A stretch of 64,000 nucleotides of DNA, taken from Thermoflexus sp. Lineage in GTDB: Bacteria; Chloroflexota; Anaerolineae; Aggregatilineales; Aggregatilineaceae. The notes below the pieces were generated by a model that did no database searches, was not told the DNA's origin, and saw only the letters and a list, made by a program, of their open reading frames with translations. Position 1 is the first letter of the stretch; each line of letters opens with the position of its first letter. This document shows positions 25,797-38,540 of this stretch, piece by piece. Location of the stretch: the NCBI GenBank assembly GCA_020724465.1, contig DYGX01000003.1, positions 257,356 to 321,355 on the forward strand. Reading direction: 5' to 3'. A program made the translations under genes and the position numbers.

Positions 25797-26384
25797 TCAT
25801 TCGGCAAGCTCAGAGGGAACAGCATACAGGCGCTGCGGCGGCACGTGCACGCGCACGCTGTCTCCGGCAGCGATGACGCCGGGGCGCTCCACCCACCCAA
25901 CCAGCCCGCGCCGGTGAAGCCCGGCTTTGGGAAAGGCCGACGCCAGCTTCGGGATCGCCGGATAGGCTGCCTGGATCGACTGTCCGGCGGTTGTGCAGGG
26001 GTGATTTTCGCCTTCGACCACCAGCACAGCATCCTGCGGAAAGAACAGCCGCGTGCCGGGCGGCAGGAAGGACAACCGCGGGATTCCGCGCAGCAGCAGG
26101 TTGGCCCCCAGCCACTCAGGCAACAGTTCCGGGATGTTCAGCGCAGCGGCGATCCCGTCCAGTTCCTCGACCGAAACCAGCGAGATCTGCCGGGTGTTGC
26201 GAATTTCCATGCCACGCGGGTAATGGGGAGTGCGCCCGCCCGAGCGCATGGTCAGCCCGGCGTGCCGGTCGCCTTCGAAGCCGGCAAACGTGACGCGCAC
26301 CTGGGGCAGCGCGCGCGAGCGCAGCGAATCGGGGTCAGGAGCGACCATCACGCGCGCCACCTGCCCAAGCAGCGTCTGCTTCAT
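25797..26384 (-). CDS. MOSC-domain protein
   Basis: A 195-residue MOSC (molybdenum cofactor sulfurase C-terminal) domain protein. Seen: VTFAGFEGDRHAG, the segment ISLVSVEELD, GANLLLRGIP, and the conserved Cys in EGENHPCTTAGQSI. MOSC proteins bind or transfer sulfur to molybdenum cofactor, or act as N-hydroxylated-base reductases of the YiiM/YcbX type. ATG 26384 has GAGGGGGATCC upstream and a TATACT -10 box 38 bases before it. It is divergent from the HhH membrane protein gene. It is not near the molybdoenzyme of the 45 kb region, so no direct link can be claimed. Confidence 0.8.
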   Translation of the reverse strand: MKQTLLGQVARVMVAPDPDSLRSRALPQVRVTFAGFEGDRHAGLTMRSGGRTPHYPRGMEIRNTRQISLVSVEELDGIAAALNIPELLPEWLGANLLLRGIPRLSFLPPGTRLFFPQDAVLVVEGENHPCTTAGQSIQAAYPAIPKLASAFPKAGLHRRGLVGWVERPGVIAAGDSVRVHVPPQRLYAVPSELAE

Positions 26385-26422
26385 CACGGATCCCCCTCGG
26401 CGAAGTCCTAATCTTGATTCTG

Positions 26423-26428
26423 AGTATA
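26423..26428 (-). promoter_or_regulatory. -10 box of the MOSC gene
   Basis: TATACT on the minus strand, 38 bases upstream of the ATG at 26384. No strong -35 at the right distance. Confidence 0.4.
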
Positions 26429-26554
26429 CACGCGCACAGGGCTTTTGTCGTTTCCCTGGCTTCTGTGGCACAATAAACGCGCACCGACTACCCCCTGCGC
26501 CCGTCGACCGGGGCGCGGCGCAGACGGTCTCGCACACGAAAAGGGAAGGTGGCT

Positions 26555-27163
26555 GTGCCTGCCAGAGAGAAACTCACCCCTGTCGAGCAATACCTGGCCT
26601 ACGTGATCGGGCTGGGAATCGCGCTGGCGATCGTCGCCATGATGCTGACCGGCTTTGGCACCGTCAGCACCACCAGCACAACCGGGATGTTGCTTGCCGG
26701 GCTGGCGCTGACCGCGATCGGTATCGCCGCATGGATGTACCTCGTCCGCCCGTGGACGCAGTTCGACGACCTGAAAACGCCCTATTACACCGGCCACGAA
26801 GAACACGCTCTGGAGCATGCGCCGGATCAAGCCCTGGTCGCAGCGCCCGAAAGCGCACTGCAAACCGTCGAGTCCCATGTCCTGGTCTCGCACGAGCCCG
26901 CTGCCGCAGAAGTCGCGGCAGCGGCCGCCGACGCGCGCGACGACCTGACCGTCATTGACGGGATCGGGCCGAAAGCGCAGAGCACGCTGTACGCCGCGGG
27001 CATTACCACCTACCGCGCGCTGGCAGAAAGCGATCCGGACACCCTACGCGCCATTCTGAAGGGCGCGGGCCTGCGCCTGCTCCAGCCCGACACGTGGCCG
27101 CAGCAGGCCGCCCGGCTGAGCCAGGATGATCACGAAGGCCGCGACGCGCTCCGCCGGGATTGA
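26555..27163 (+). CDS. Membrane protein with C-terminal helix-hairpin-helix domain
   Basis: A 202-residue protein. Two transmembrane helices lie in the first 65 residues (YVIGLGIALAIVAMMLTGFG and MLLAGLALTAIGIAAWMYLV). A flexible Ala/Glu/His-rich linker leads to a helix-hairpin-helix domain at about 128-185 (DDLTVIDGIGPKAQSTLYAA), of the DUF4332/ribosomal-protein-linked HhH type. This fold usually binds DNA non-specifically, so the protein may tether nucleic acid to the membrane (inference). GTG 26555 is preferred over GTG 26549 because AAGGG then stands at a workable distance. Confidence 0.6.
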   Translation: MPAREKLTPVEQYLAYVIGLGIALAIVAMMLTGFGTVSTTSTTGMLLAGLALTAIGIAAWMYLVRPWTQFDDLKTPYYTGHEEHALEHAPDQALVAAPESALQTVESHVLVSHEPAAAEVAAAAADARDDLTVIDGIGPKAQSTLYAAGITTYRALAESDPDTLRAILKGAGLRLLQPDTWPQQAARLSQDDHEGRDALRRD

Positions 27164-27190
27164 ATATCCCAAACATCTCGACGAATCAAA

Positions 27191-27230
27191 GCAGCGCGCC
27201 CCCGCCGGCTTGGAGCGGGCAGCGCGCTGC
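27191..27230. terminator. Bidirectional hairpin between convergent genes
   Basis: GCAGCGCGC (27191-27199) pairs with GCGCGCTGC (27222-27230), with a nested CCCGC (27201-27205)/GCGGG (27215-27219). It sits between the stops of the HhH gene (+) and MFS gene (-). On the minus strand TTTGATT follows, so it suits the MFS transcript best. Confidence 0.55.
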
Positions 27231-27242
27231 CGATGTCTGCGT

Positions 27243-28550
27243 TTAACGAGCGGTCGGTTCGGGCTGAGGGGTGTGCAGCGCGGCGTCGGCCGGGGCCGGG
27301 CCGCCGGCTGAAACGCGTTCCTCAATGGACATCACCGCCGGCACAAAGAAGGCGCTGATCCCGGCCAGCATGCACAGCAGCCCGGCGCTGACATACCAGA
27401 CCTGGATCCCGATCGCGTCCGTCACCGGTCCGGCGATCAGCAGGCCGATCGGCGAGGTCACCGTGACCAGGCTGCCGAAGAGCATAAACACCCGCCCCTG
27501 CAGCTCCGGCGCGATCGACCCCTGCAACACCGCGAACAGCGGGCCGTCCGTCAGCGCGATCGAAGCGCCGAGCAGGAACAGCACGGCAATCGCCGCCGGG
27601 AACAGGTCAGGGGACAGCACGCCGAGCACCAGCACCATCAGCCCGACCAGCGTGATCCCCATCATGGTGGTGGCGATGCGCCGCTTGAAGCCGCCCCATA
27701 CACCGAGCAGCAGCCCGCCGAGGATCGTCCCCACCCCCAGCGCCATCTCCAGCCCGGCCAGATCGGCAGCGCCGCGCCCAAAGTGATCCTTGACCAGCAG
27801 CGGCAGCAGCGAGAAAGCCGGGGTCAGGGCGATCTTGAACAGCATCGCCATAGCGATGATCAGCACCAGCCCGCGCCACCCGAACAGGTAGCGGATGCCC
27901 TCGCGCAGCTCGCCCAGCATGGACGGCCTGGCGCCAGCCGCCAGCGCGGCGCGCGGCGGCTGCGGGACGGCCACAAACAGCAGGGGAACCACCGCCAGCG
28001 CCGCCGTCGCCACGTCGATTCCCATGATGCCGTGCATCGGCAACAGGCTAAGCAGCAGCGCTCCCAGCGCCGGACCGACGATCGACAGCACGCCAAACAT
28101 CGCCTGGTTGACGCCCGCCACCCGCGCCAGATGTTCCTTGGGAACCATCAGCGAGGTGGATGCCTGCATCGCGGGCCAGTGGAAGATCCCGCCCAGCTCG
28201 CGCGCCAGCATGATGGCGTAGACGTGCCAGATCGCGATGTTGCCGGACCAGAACAACCACGCCAGCCAGAGCGACACCAGCGCGATCAGGCCGTCGGCCA
28301 TGATCATCACCCGGCGGCGGCTCCAGCGATCAACCAGCGTCCCGGCCAGCGGACCCAGCACAATCTGCGGCAGCATAGCGAACAGCGTCGTGGTCGCCAG
28401 CACCGTGGCCGAGCCGGTTTCTTCCGTCAGCCACCAGATCAGCGCGAAGCGGGCCACCCCGCTGCCCATCAGCGAGAGCGCCTGTCCGCCCCAGATGGTA
28501 AAGAAAGGGATTTTCCAGTTTCGAGCGTGTGTGGAGGCCGTCTCCGTCAT
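27243..28550 (-). CDS. MFS exporter (MefA/NreB-like)
   Basis: A 435-residue major facilitator with about 12 hydrophobic segments. The N-terminal half carries FFTIWGGQALSLMGSGVARF and the motif-A-like LAGTLVDRWSRRRVM, as in the macrolide-efflux/H+ antiporter branch. Substrate unknown; drug or metabolite export is the usual role. GGGGAG is just upstream of ATG 28550. A strong promoter with a palindrome across the -10 box (28628-28656) suggests that the gene is repressed until an inducer is present, though no regulator gene is adjacent. Confidence 0.8.
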   Translation of the reverse strand: MTETASTHARNWKIPFFTIWGGQALSLMGSGVARFALIWWLTEETGSATVLATTTLFAMLPQIVLGPLAGTLVDRWSRRRVMIMADGLIALVSLWLAWLFWSGNIAIWHVYAIMLARELGGIFHWPAMQASTSLMVPKEHLARVAGVNQAMFGVLSIVGPALGALLLSLLPMHGIMGIDVATAALAVVPLLFVAVPQPPRAALAAGARPSMLGELREGIRYLFGWRGLVLIIAMAMLFKIALTPAFSLLPLLVKDHFGRGAADLAGLEMALGVGTILGGLLLGVWGGFKRRIATTMMGITLVGLMVLVLGVLSPDLFPAAIAVLFLLGASIALTDGPLFAVLQGSIAPELQGRVFMLFGSLVTVTSPIGLLIAGPVTDAIGIQVWYVSAGLLCMLAGISAFFVPAVMSIEERVSAGGPAPADAALHTPQPEPTAR

Positions 28551-28627
28551 TGTCTCCCCTTCCCGGATGGGCTGCGGACAGAGTCCCCGCCGCGCCCCAA
28601 GCGCACGGATTCATCGGCACATGACCA

Positions 28628-28656
28628 TATATAAGGTTATATCTTCATTTTGTCAA
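28628..28656 (-). promoter_or_regulatory. MFS gene promoter with overlapping operator
   Basis: On the minus strand TTGACA (28651-28656), 17-base spacer, TATATA (28628-28633). The palindrome ATATAA-GG-TTATAT (28629-28642) overlaps the -10 and spacer, a good position for a repressor. The region is strongly AT-rich compared with the rest of the window. Confidence 0.7.
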
Positions 28657-28754
28657 CATATCGATTGAATTTTTTAATAGAGTGTGGGCGAGAATTCACG
28701 CTAATCTTATACGCAAAATGGCCCGGCCCGGTTGCGCACCGGGATCAGCACACT

Positions 28755-30401
28755 TCAGTCGTAGTGGCAGCGATAGAGGTAGACGCGGTCGATCGTGGTT
28801 TCCAGAGCGCAGTGCGCCTCGACGAAAGCGAACAACCCGCTCAGGTCCGGGATGTCGCGCTGCCAGGGGTTAGCGAGCCACACCGCCCGCCGCTCCGGCG
28901 TGATCGGGGGCACCACGTCGCCGTCCGACCAGGCGGCGTCCACCACCAACACCGGGCGCTCGCGCCGCAGATCGTCGAGAAAATCAGCGATCTGCGCCCC
29001 GGTCGTGTAGCCGGGCACCAGCAGGGGATAGCTGTAGTGGAACTGAGTCGGGCTGAAACGCCGGGCCTGGAAGTTGTAGTCGCTCGACGCGCCCCACACC
29101 AGGACGCGATCATCGGGCGCGGTGTGCTGGCGGATGTAAACCGAGATCCGGTCCTCGCGCACGGGCCGCGCCAGATCCCAATCCGCCCAGGACCATTTGC
29201 GGAGCGTGTCCTGCGCCGGGCGAAAGAGCAACAGCGCCAGCAAATAGACCCACGCCGCCCGCGCCAGCAGATGCGGGCGGCGGCGCGGCCAGCGCGCCAC
29301 GCGCACGAACGACACGCCAAACGCGACCAGGATCGCCAGCGGCGGGACCGGCGTGATGTAGTAGTGCCGGTAGCCGCGCGCCGTCAGGTTGGTGAGCAGC
29401 AGATCCGCAGCAAAGGTCAGCAGCGCCCACAGCGCCAGCGCGCGGGTAGACGCGGCGTGATCCGGCGGCGCGTCCGGCGCCACCTTGCCGCGCAGGGTCT
29501 GCACCGCCCCCACCCCCCAGAAGACCGCCAGCGGCCCCATGACCGCCGGGACGGTGCTGAGGATAAACGTGCGATAGAGCATCTCGCCGAGCGTCGGCGG
29601 CCCGCCGCTGAGCCAGTTGTGGAAGGCGCCGGGCGCCACGATAATCGCGTCGTAGGCCGCGCCGAGCGCGCCATGCGCCGCGAAGTACAGCGCAGCGGCG
29701 CCAAGCCCCGCCAGCCCGCCCGCAATCGCCGCGCCAAGCCAGCGCCAGCGGCCCGGCGCGGTCACGACCGGGTGGCACGCCAGAATCAGCGCCGGGATCA
29801 GCACCAGCGCCATGCCGACCGCGGTCACCTTGAACAAAAAGACGGCGGCGGCGCTCAGGCCGATCAGCGCCGCCAGCCCGCTTGATGGCCGGCGCAAAAA
29901 GCGATAGCCCAGCGCGAAGACGATCGCCTGCGGCAGCAGGGCGTAGGTTTCTGTGAAGTTGGAGTCCGCGGCCAGATCCGGATGGCGCGCCAGCAGAATG
30001 AAAGCGGCGGTCCCGGCCAGCACCACGCTCAGACGGCGGAAGACGGCAGCCAGCAGCCCGGCCATCACCAGCCCCGCCAGTGCGACAAAGATCAGTTCGA
30101 TCCCCCAGATCGCCCAGCGCCCCACCCCGAACAACGCATAGCCCACGGCGATCGCGTACAACGCGCCGGGCGGTTTGTTCTGCCAGGTGTCGCGATACGG
30201 CACGCCGCCGGCATGGATCACCATCCCGTCGTAAGCGTAGATGCCGTCGTCGCGCCCCTGCCAGTAGACCTGCGGCGAGTAGCGCAGCGAGGCGAGCAGC
30301 GTCACCAGCAGCGCGAAGAGGGCAATGCCCGCCCGCGTCCGGACGGGCCAGCCCGCGTGCGGCGAGCGATCGGGCCGGTCCATCACCTGCGCCTGCTCCA
30401 T
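28755..30401 (-). CDS. GT-C-type membrane glycosyltransferase-like protein
   Basis: A 548-residue polytopic protein with about 10 membrane helices of the ArnT/PMT (GT39-like) group. The first extracytoplasmic loop has the family Asp pair and its neighbourhood (QGRDDGIYAYDGMVIHAG, then YRDTWQNKPPGALY), which in GT-C enzymes binds metal and lipid-linked sugar. The C-terminal soluble part (about 435-548) starts VYIRQHTAPDDRVLVWG. It probably moves a sugar from a polyprenyl carrier to a lipid or protein. The start could be ATG 30401 or ATG 30383; GGAG favours the latter slightly. It follows the mdh stop by 84 bases. Confidence 0.7.
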   Translation of the reverse strand: MEQAQVMDRPDRSPHAGWPVRTRAGIALFALLVTLLASLRYSPQVYWQGRDDGIYAYDGMVIHAGGVPYRDTWQNKPPGALYAIAVGYALFGVGRWAIWGIELIFVALAGLVMAGLLAAVFRRLSVVLAGTAAFILLARHPDLAADSNFTETYALLPQAIVFALGYRFLRRPSSGLAALIGLSAAAVFLFKVTAVGMALVLIPALILACHPVVTAPGRWRWLGAAIAGGLAGLGAAALYFAAHGALGAAYDAIIVAPGAFHNWLSGGPPTLGEMLYRTFILSTVPAVMGPLAVFWGVGAVQTLRGKVAPDAPPDHAASTRALALWALLTFAADLLLTNLTARGYRHYYITPVPPLAILVAFGVSFVRVARWPRRRPHLLARAAWVYLLALLLFRPAQDTLRKWSWADWDLARPVREDRISVYIRQHTAPDDRVLVWGASSDYNFQARRFSPTQFHYSYPLLVPGYTTGAQIADFLDDLRRERPVLVVDAAWSDGDVVPPITPERRAVWLANPWQRDIPDLSGLFAFVEAHCALETTIDRVYLYRCHYD

Positions 30402-30485
30402 ATCGGTTGCCGGGCCAAGAACAGCGGCGCGAGGTCATCGCCGCGCGCCGCCGGGGTCAATTCCGGGTGCGTCACCCGCTCACCA

Positions 30486-31472
30486 TCACTTCAACAGCTC
30501 GGCCACCGCCTCGCGCTCTTCGCGCAGCTCGTCCGCCGAGATCGCCAGCTTGCGCCGCGCATAGTCGCTCAGCTCTAACCCTTCGACAATTGACACGCCG
30601 TTGCCGGTGGTGCGCAGCGGGAACGAGTAGATCAGGTCTCCGGGCACGCCGTAGGGATTTCCCGCCGAGAAGACCGCGGCGCTGAACCAGTCCCCTTCCG
30701 GCGTGGGCCGGAGCATGCTCTGGATGTGATTGATGGCCGCGTTGGCGGCGCTGGCAGCGCTGCTCTTGCCGCGCGCATCGATCACCGCCTTGCCGCGCTG
30801 CTGGACGACGGTCAAAAACTCGCCCTCGAGCCACGCGCGGTCTGTGATCACGTCGGTGGCCGGGCGCCCGTCGATCCGGGCGTGCTCAAAGTCCGGGTAC
30901 ATCGTGGGGCTGTGGTTGCCCCAGATCGCGACGTTGGTCACGCTGCTGACCGGCACGCCAGCCTTGCGGGCCAGCTGGGCCTGAGCGCGGTTTTGGTCGA
31001 GCCTGGTCATCGCCATCCACCGATCGGCGGGCACATCCGGCGCGCTCTTCATAGCGATCAGCGCGTTGGTGTTGCACGGGTTGGCGACCACCAGCACGCG
31101 CACGTCTCCGGCCGCATAGTCGTTGATGGCGCGGCCCTGCGTCACGAAGATCGGCGCGTTGTCCTTGATCACGTCGGCGCGCTCCTGGCCCTTGCCACGC
31201 GGCTTGCCGCCGACCAGGATCGCCCAGTTCGCATCGCGGAAAGCCTCTTTTTCATCGCTGGTGGCGATCACGTCCTGCAGCAGCGGGAAGGCGCAGTCTT
31301 CCAGCTCCATGACCACCCCGCGCAGCGCGTCCAGCGCCTCGGGGATCTCCAGCACCTGCAGGATCACCGGCTGGTCCGGGCCGAAGGTTTCGCCGCTTGC
31401 CAGACGAAACAGCAGACTGTAGCCGATCTGGCCTGCGCCACCCGTCACAGCCACACGAATCGGGTTCTTCAT
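30486..31472 (-). CDS. mdh: Malate dehydrogenase
   Basis: A 328-residue NAD-dependent malate dehydrogenase of the cytosolic type (group with [17 protein letters not shown]). Seen: the Rossmann loop TGGAGQIG, substrate arginine region [13 protein letters not shown], the Asp/Arg of [10 protein letters not shown] and the catalytic His in [11 protein letters not shown]. It interconverts malate and oxaloacetate in the TCA cycle. ATG 31472 is chosen since GAGGAGACTC precedes it. An extended -10 promoter is visible upstream. It sits near pckA and ppdK, which use its product. Confidence 0.93.
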   Translation of the reverse strand: MKNPIRVAVTGGAGQIGYSLLFRLASGETFGPDQPVILQVLEIPEALDALRGVVMELEDCAFPLLQDVIATSDEKEAFRDANWAILVGGKPRGKGQERADVIKDNAPIFVTQGRAINDYAAGDVRVLVVANPCNTNALIAMKSAPDVPADRWMAMTRLDQNRAQAQLARKAGVPVSSVTNVAIWGNHSPTMYPDFEHARIDGRPATDVITDRAWLEGEFLTVVQQRGKAVIDARGKSSAASAANAAINHIQSMLRPTPEGDWFSAAVFSAGNPYGVPGDLIYSFPLRTTGNGVSIVEGLELSDYARRKLAISADELREEREAVAELLK

Positions 31473-31522
31473 AGGGAGTCTCCTCGCAGTGAATAAAAAC
31501 AATTACACGTGTGACAGTCCTG

Positions 31523-31528
31523 ATTATA
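31523..31528 (-). promoter_or_regulatory. mdh promoter, extended -10
   Basis: TATAAT with an upstream TGC (extended -10, TGCTATAAT) on the minus strand; no clear -35. A perfect ACACGTGT palindrome lies at 31505-31512, just downstream, in the leader. Confidence 0.5.
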
Positions 31529-31555
31529 GCACCTCTGCACCTGTGCTCCACCCGC

Positions 31556-31583
31556 TTGGCGGGCCGGGTCGTTGTGGTATACT
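31556..31583 (+). promoter_or_regulatory. Promoter of the metallophosphoesterase gene
   Basis: TTGGCG (31556-31561), 16-base spacer, TATACT (31578-31583). Leader about 45 bases to ATG 31635. The promoter is back to back with that of mdh. Confidence 0.5.
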
Positions 31584-31634
31584 CGGGCGCGTTTGCGCCG
31601 CTTGCTTTTGGCCGCTCAGCCGCACCGAGCCACC

Positions 31635-32630
31635 ATGCCCGATCGCTTCCTCAACCTGACCGGCGGCGTCGCGATGGTCGTCAGCGATCTACACGGCGAC
31701 CGCGCCGCCTTTGACCGCTGCCTGGCGCACTTCACCGCGCGCGCGGCGCGCGGCGAGGTCCAGCGGCTGATTCTGCTCGGCGACCTGATCCACAGCTACG
31801 GCCCGCCGGATGACGACGCGAGTTTGAGCATGGTGTTGGATATCATGCAGCTTCAGGCCGAGCTAGGGGACGACACGGTGATTGTGCTGTTGGGCAATCA
31901 CGAGTTGCCGCACATCTACGGCGTGACGCTGGCGAAAGGCGACCGCGAATTCACACCGCGCTTCGAGCACGCGCTGGGCGCTCACCGCGAGGACGTGCTG
32001 CGCTTCTTCCGCAGCCTGCCGTTCTACATCCGCACCGCCGCGGGCGTCGCGCTTGGGCACGCGGGCCCGGCGCCCGAAGCCGCGCTGCACATTGAGACGC
32101 TGCGCCACTTCGATCACAACGCGCTCCTCGCCGAAGCCGATCGCACCCTGGCCCAGATCGGCGATCTCGACGCCGTTTATGCGCGCTATCGGCAGCTCCA
32201 CGGCGTGCCCTACGCTGAGCTGGCCTTCCGCTATCTGGCGGTTCAGGGCCAGGACGACCCCCGCTACCCGCATCTGCTGCGCGGCGCTGTGATCAGCCAG
32301 CAGAGCCGCGCGTTCCAGATGCTGTGGAGCGCGCTCTTCACGCAGAACGAAAGCGGGCTGCGCGGCGAAGTCTACGCCAACGCGTGCCAGGCGTTTCTGC
32401 AGGCGCTTTCGACCGGTGCGCCCGCGCCGCAGCAGGTGATGATCAGCGGCCACATCCCCACGCGGGGCGGGCATCAGGTCGTCAACCCCTATCACCTGCG
32501 GCTCTCGACCGCAGCGCACGCCCAGCCCCCGCGCGCCGGGCAGTACCTGCTGCTCGACTGCGCCCGCCCGGCGACGAGCGCCTCGGATCTGCTCGGCGGG
32601 CTGCGCCGGCTGGCCGACGAGCCGCGCTGA
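31635..32630 (+). CDS. Metallophosphoesterase (calcineurin-like)
   Basis: A 331-residue calcineurin-like phosphoesterase. The five family motifs can be picked out: SDLHGD (D-x-H), LLGDLIHSYG (G-D), LLGNHELPH (G-N-H-E), LGHAG, and SGHIPTRGG (G-H). These bind two divalent metals. The insertion between motifs 3 and 4 is long. Possible substrates are protein phosphoserine/threonine, diadenosine tetraphosphate or nucleotides; the sequence does not say which. No strong ribosome site is seen before ATG 31635. A small basic open frame and a histidine phosphatase follow within 225 bases. Confidence 0.8.
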   Translation: MPDRFLNLTGGVAMVVSDLHGDRAAFDRCLAHFTARAARGEVQRLILLGDLIHSYGPPDDDASLSMVLDIMQLQAELGDDTVIVLLGNHELPHIYGVTLAKGDREFTPRFEHALGAHREDVLRFFRSLPFYIRTAAGVALGHAGPAPEAALHIETLRHFDHNALLAEADRTLAQIGDLDAVYARYRQLHGVPYAELAFRYLAVQGQDDPRYPHLLRGAVISQQSRAFQMLWSALFTQNESGLRGEVYANACQAFLQALSTGAPAPQQVMISGHIPTRGGHQVVNPYHLRLSTAAHAQPPRAGQYLLLDCARPATSASDLLGGLRRLADEPR

Positions 32631-32641
32631 AGGAGACGGTT

Positions 32642-32827
32642 ATGAGCGCGCAGAACGGATCGCGGCGGAAACACAGCGCCACGCGTAGGGGCCGGGCAAG
32701 CCCGGCCCGCGCGAAAGACAGGGGTCAAACGCCCGGCGCCTGGGCAGCGGGCGATGCAAGCACCGCCCCGACGGACGACCCCACGCCGCCGCTTCCCGTC
32801 AGGTACATCACACGTTCTAGCCCGTAA
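32642..32827 (+). CDS. Small basic open frame (61 residues)
   Basis: A 61-residue possible gene, rich in Arg, Ser, Ala and Pro with a basic N-terminal half (GSRRKHSATRRGRASPAR). Support: AAGGAG lies 7 bases before its ATG, it begins 11 bases after the metallophosphoesterase stop, and its TAA abuts an ATG of the next gene. Against: low complexity and no recognisable fold. It may be a translated leader that couples the two phosphatase genes. Confidence 0.35.
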   Translation: MSAQNGSRRKHSATRRGRASPARAKDRGQTPGAWAAGDASTAPTDDPTPPLPVRYITRSSP

Positions 32828-32851
32828 ATGACGCAAAGGACCGCACCGAAC

Positions 32852-33484
32852 ATGACAACTCAAGTGCTGCTGATCCGGCACGGCGAAACCGACTGGAACG
32901 CGTCCGGCCGCTGGCAGAGCGGCGCCCCAGTCCCGCTCAACGCCACCGGCCAGGCGCAAGCACGCGCCCTGGCGCGCTATCTGGCGGCGCGCGGGCCGCG
33001 CATTGATGTGATCTACAGCAGCCCGCTGAACCGCGCCCTGCAATCCGCCCGCATCATCGCGGCGGCCCTGGAGCTGCCCGTCCACACCGACGAGCGCCTG
33101 CGCGAGGTCGATCTGGGCGACTGGCAGGGGCTGAACCGCGCTGAAGCGATGGCCTGGGACGGTGAGCGCTATGCCGCCTATGAGGCGGACTGGCGCAACG
33201 TGCGCCCGCCCAACGGCGAGTCGCGCCGTGAGCTGCAGGCGCGCGCCCGCGCGGCGTTCGACGAGGTCACCGCGCGACACCCCGGCTGCACCATCGCGCT
33301 CGTCAGCCACGGCGGAACGCTGGGCATGTTGATCGAGAGCCTGTTCGGCCCAGTCGAACGCCCGACCCTGGCGAACACCTCGTTCACCGTGGTTGAGCAG
33401 GCCGCACCCGGCGCGCCGTGGAACCTGGTGGCGGTCGCGCTCGCCCCGCACCTGGACGAAGCGCCGCTCGGCGAGACCTGGTAG
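32852..33484 (+). CDS. Histidine phosphatase family protein (phosphoglycerate mutase-like)
   Basis: A 210-residue histidine phosphatase. The phospho-acceptor motif LIRHGETDWN is at the N-terminus, the second Arg in SSPLNRALQSA, the acid in REVDLGDWQG and the second His in LVSHGGTLGML. It fits the GpmB/CobC-like phosphatase branch rather than true glycolytic mutase; substrate unknown. ATG 32852 has AAAGGA 11 bases upstream; ATG 32828 directly abuts the previous small frame's TAA and may be used by coupling. Confidence 0.85.
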   Translation: MTTQVLLIRHGETDWNASGRWQSGAPVPLNATGQAQARALARYLAARGPRIDVIYSSPLNRALQSARIIAAALELPVHTDERLREVDLGDWQGLNRAEAMAWDGERYAAYEADWRNVRPPNGESRRELQARARAAFDEVTARHPGCTIALVSHGGTLGMLIESLFGPVERPTLANTSFTVVEQAAPGAPWNLVAVALAPHLDEAPLGETW

Positions 33485-33508
33485 CGCCCCGGGGGGATTA
33501 TTGCTGAT

Positions 33509-33535
33509 TTGCCAGCCCTGTCGCTAAACTAGAAT
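33509..33535 (+). promoter_or_regulatory. Possible pckA promoter
   Basis: TTGCCA (33509-33514), 15-base spacer, TAGAAT (33530-33535). The spacing is short. The leader would be about 190 bases. Confidence 0.35.
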
Positions 33536-33730
33536 TGTCGGAGCCCGCCGGGCACGCCCTGCGCATGCGTCACCCGGCGGCCCGAACACGTTGCCCCTGA
33601 TGGACCTGCATCGACTCACTGCTGTTTCTCCGGCGCACAAGGAAGATCGGGGCATCAGTCTTTCTGCGCTGGCCTGAACGCACCCGCGCAACCTGCGGCC
33701 TGCTCGACCAAAGGAAATGGGAGGATGCAC

Positions 33731-35338
<1,608 letters not shown>

Positions 35339-35372
35339 TTGCGTTGGCCGGCCTACAGCCGGCCTACCAACG

Positions 35373-35400
35373 AGGGACCGCCCCGGCCGGGGCGGTCCCT
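35373..35400 (+). terminator. Intrinsic terminator of pckA
   Basis: Perfect 12-bp stem AGGGACCGCCCC (35373-35384)/GGGGCGGTCCCT (35389-35400), 4-base loop, then TTTTGTG. The preceding bases carry a short direct repeat, GCCGGCCTAC twice. Confidence 0.85.
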
Positions 35401-35443
35401 TTTGTGCTCACTGTGGTCTGCCGCGCCAGCGTGCCGCAGAGGG

Positions 35444-38146
<2,703 letters not shown>

Positions 38147-38358
38147 GCAAATCTCTCCTGAACTTGTGCAGTGTACTGTCCCGTATGGAACCAATGGACC
38201 GAATCGCGGTGGCTATCTGTCGAGCGCGATGAGGTTAGGCCAATCCTGCCGCCGTGCCGCGGCGCGCACGGTGCAAACAGTGCGAGTTTCCCACTTCGCG
38301 CGCGATCACTCCAGTGAATTAACTCACCAGACTGCGTGACGGGTGTCATGCCCGCACA

Positions 38359-38387
38359 AAAATACCCCGTCCGGGGCGCTCCGTCAA
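38359..38387 (-). promoter_or_regulatory. Probable ppdK promoter with GC dyad in the spacer
   Basis: On the minus strand TTGACG (38382-38387), 17-base spacer, TATTTT (38359-38364). The spacer contains CCCC-GGAC-GGGG. Read as RNA the same bases plus the following T run would also look like a short terminator. Confidence 0.45.
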
Positions 38388-38457
38388 CCTGTTTTCGCCG
38401 AGATGCGCGCCTGCCCGCCGCTTGCCTGACTGCTGCCTGGCCGCGCCCTGGCCGTAC

Positions 38458-38486
38458 TTGACATCCGTGCCGGGACGGGTCATAAA
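38458..38486 (+). promoter_or_regulatory. Promoter of the PD40/SH3b gene
   Basis: Consensus TTGACA (38458-38463), 17-base spacer, CATAAA (38481-38486). Leader about 47 bases. Confidence 0.5.
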
Positions 38487-38540
38487 AGAGTCGGCATCTG
38501 CCACAGAACACCGGCCTGGCCGCACTTGTTGGAGAGTGCT

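Larger units (their letters stand above)
38147..38540. other. Divergent regulatory region, ppdK / PD40-SH3b gene
   Basis: A 394-base gap with no gene. It carries a minus-strand promoter (38359-38387) and a plus-strand promoter (38458-38486) about 70 bases apart. A near-palindrome, TGAATTAACTCA, lies around 38316-38327 in the ppdK leader. The ppdK leader is about 205 bases long. Confidence 0.5.
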
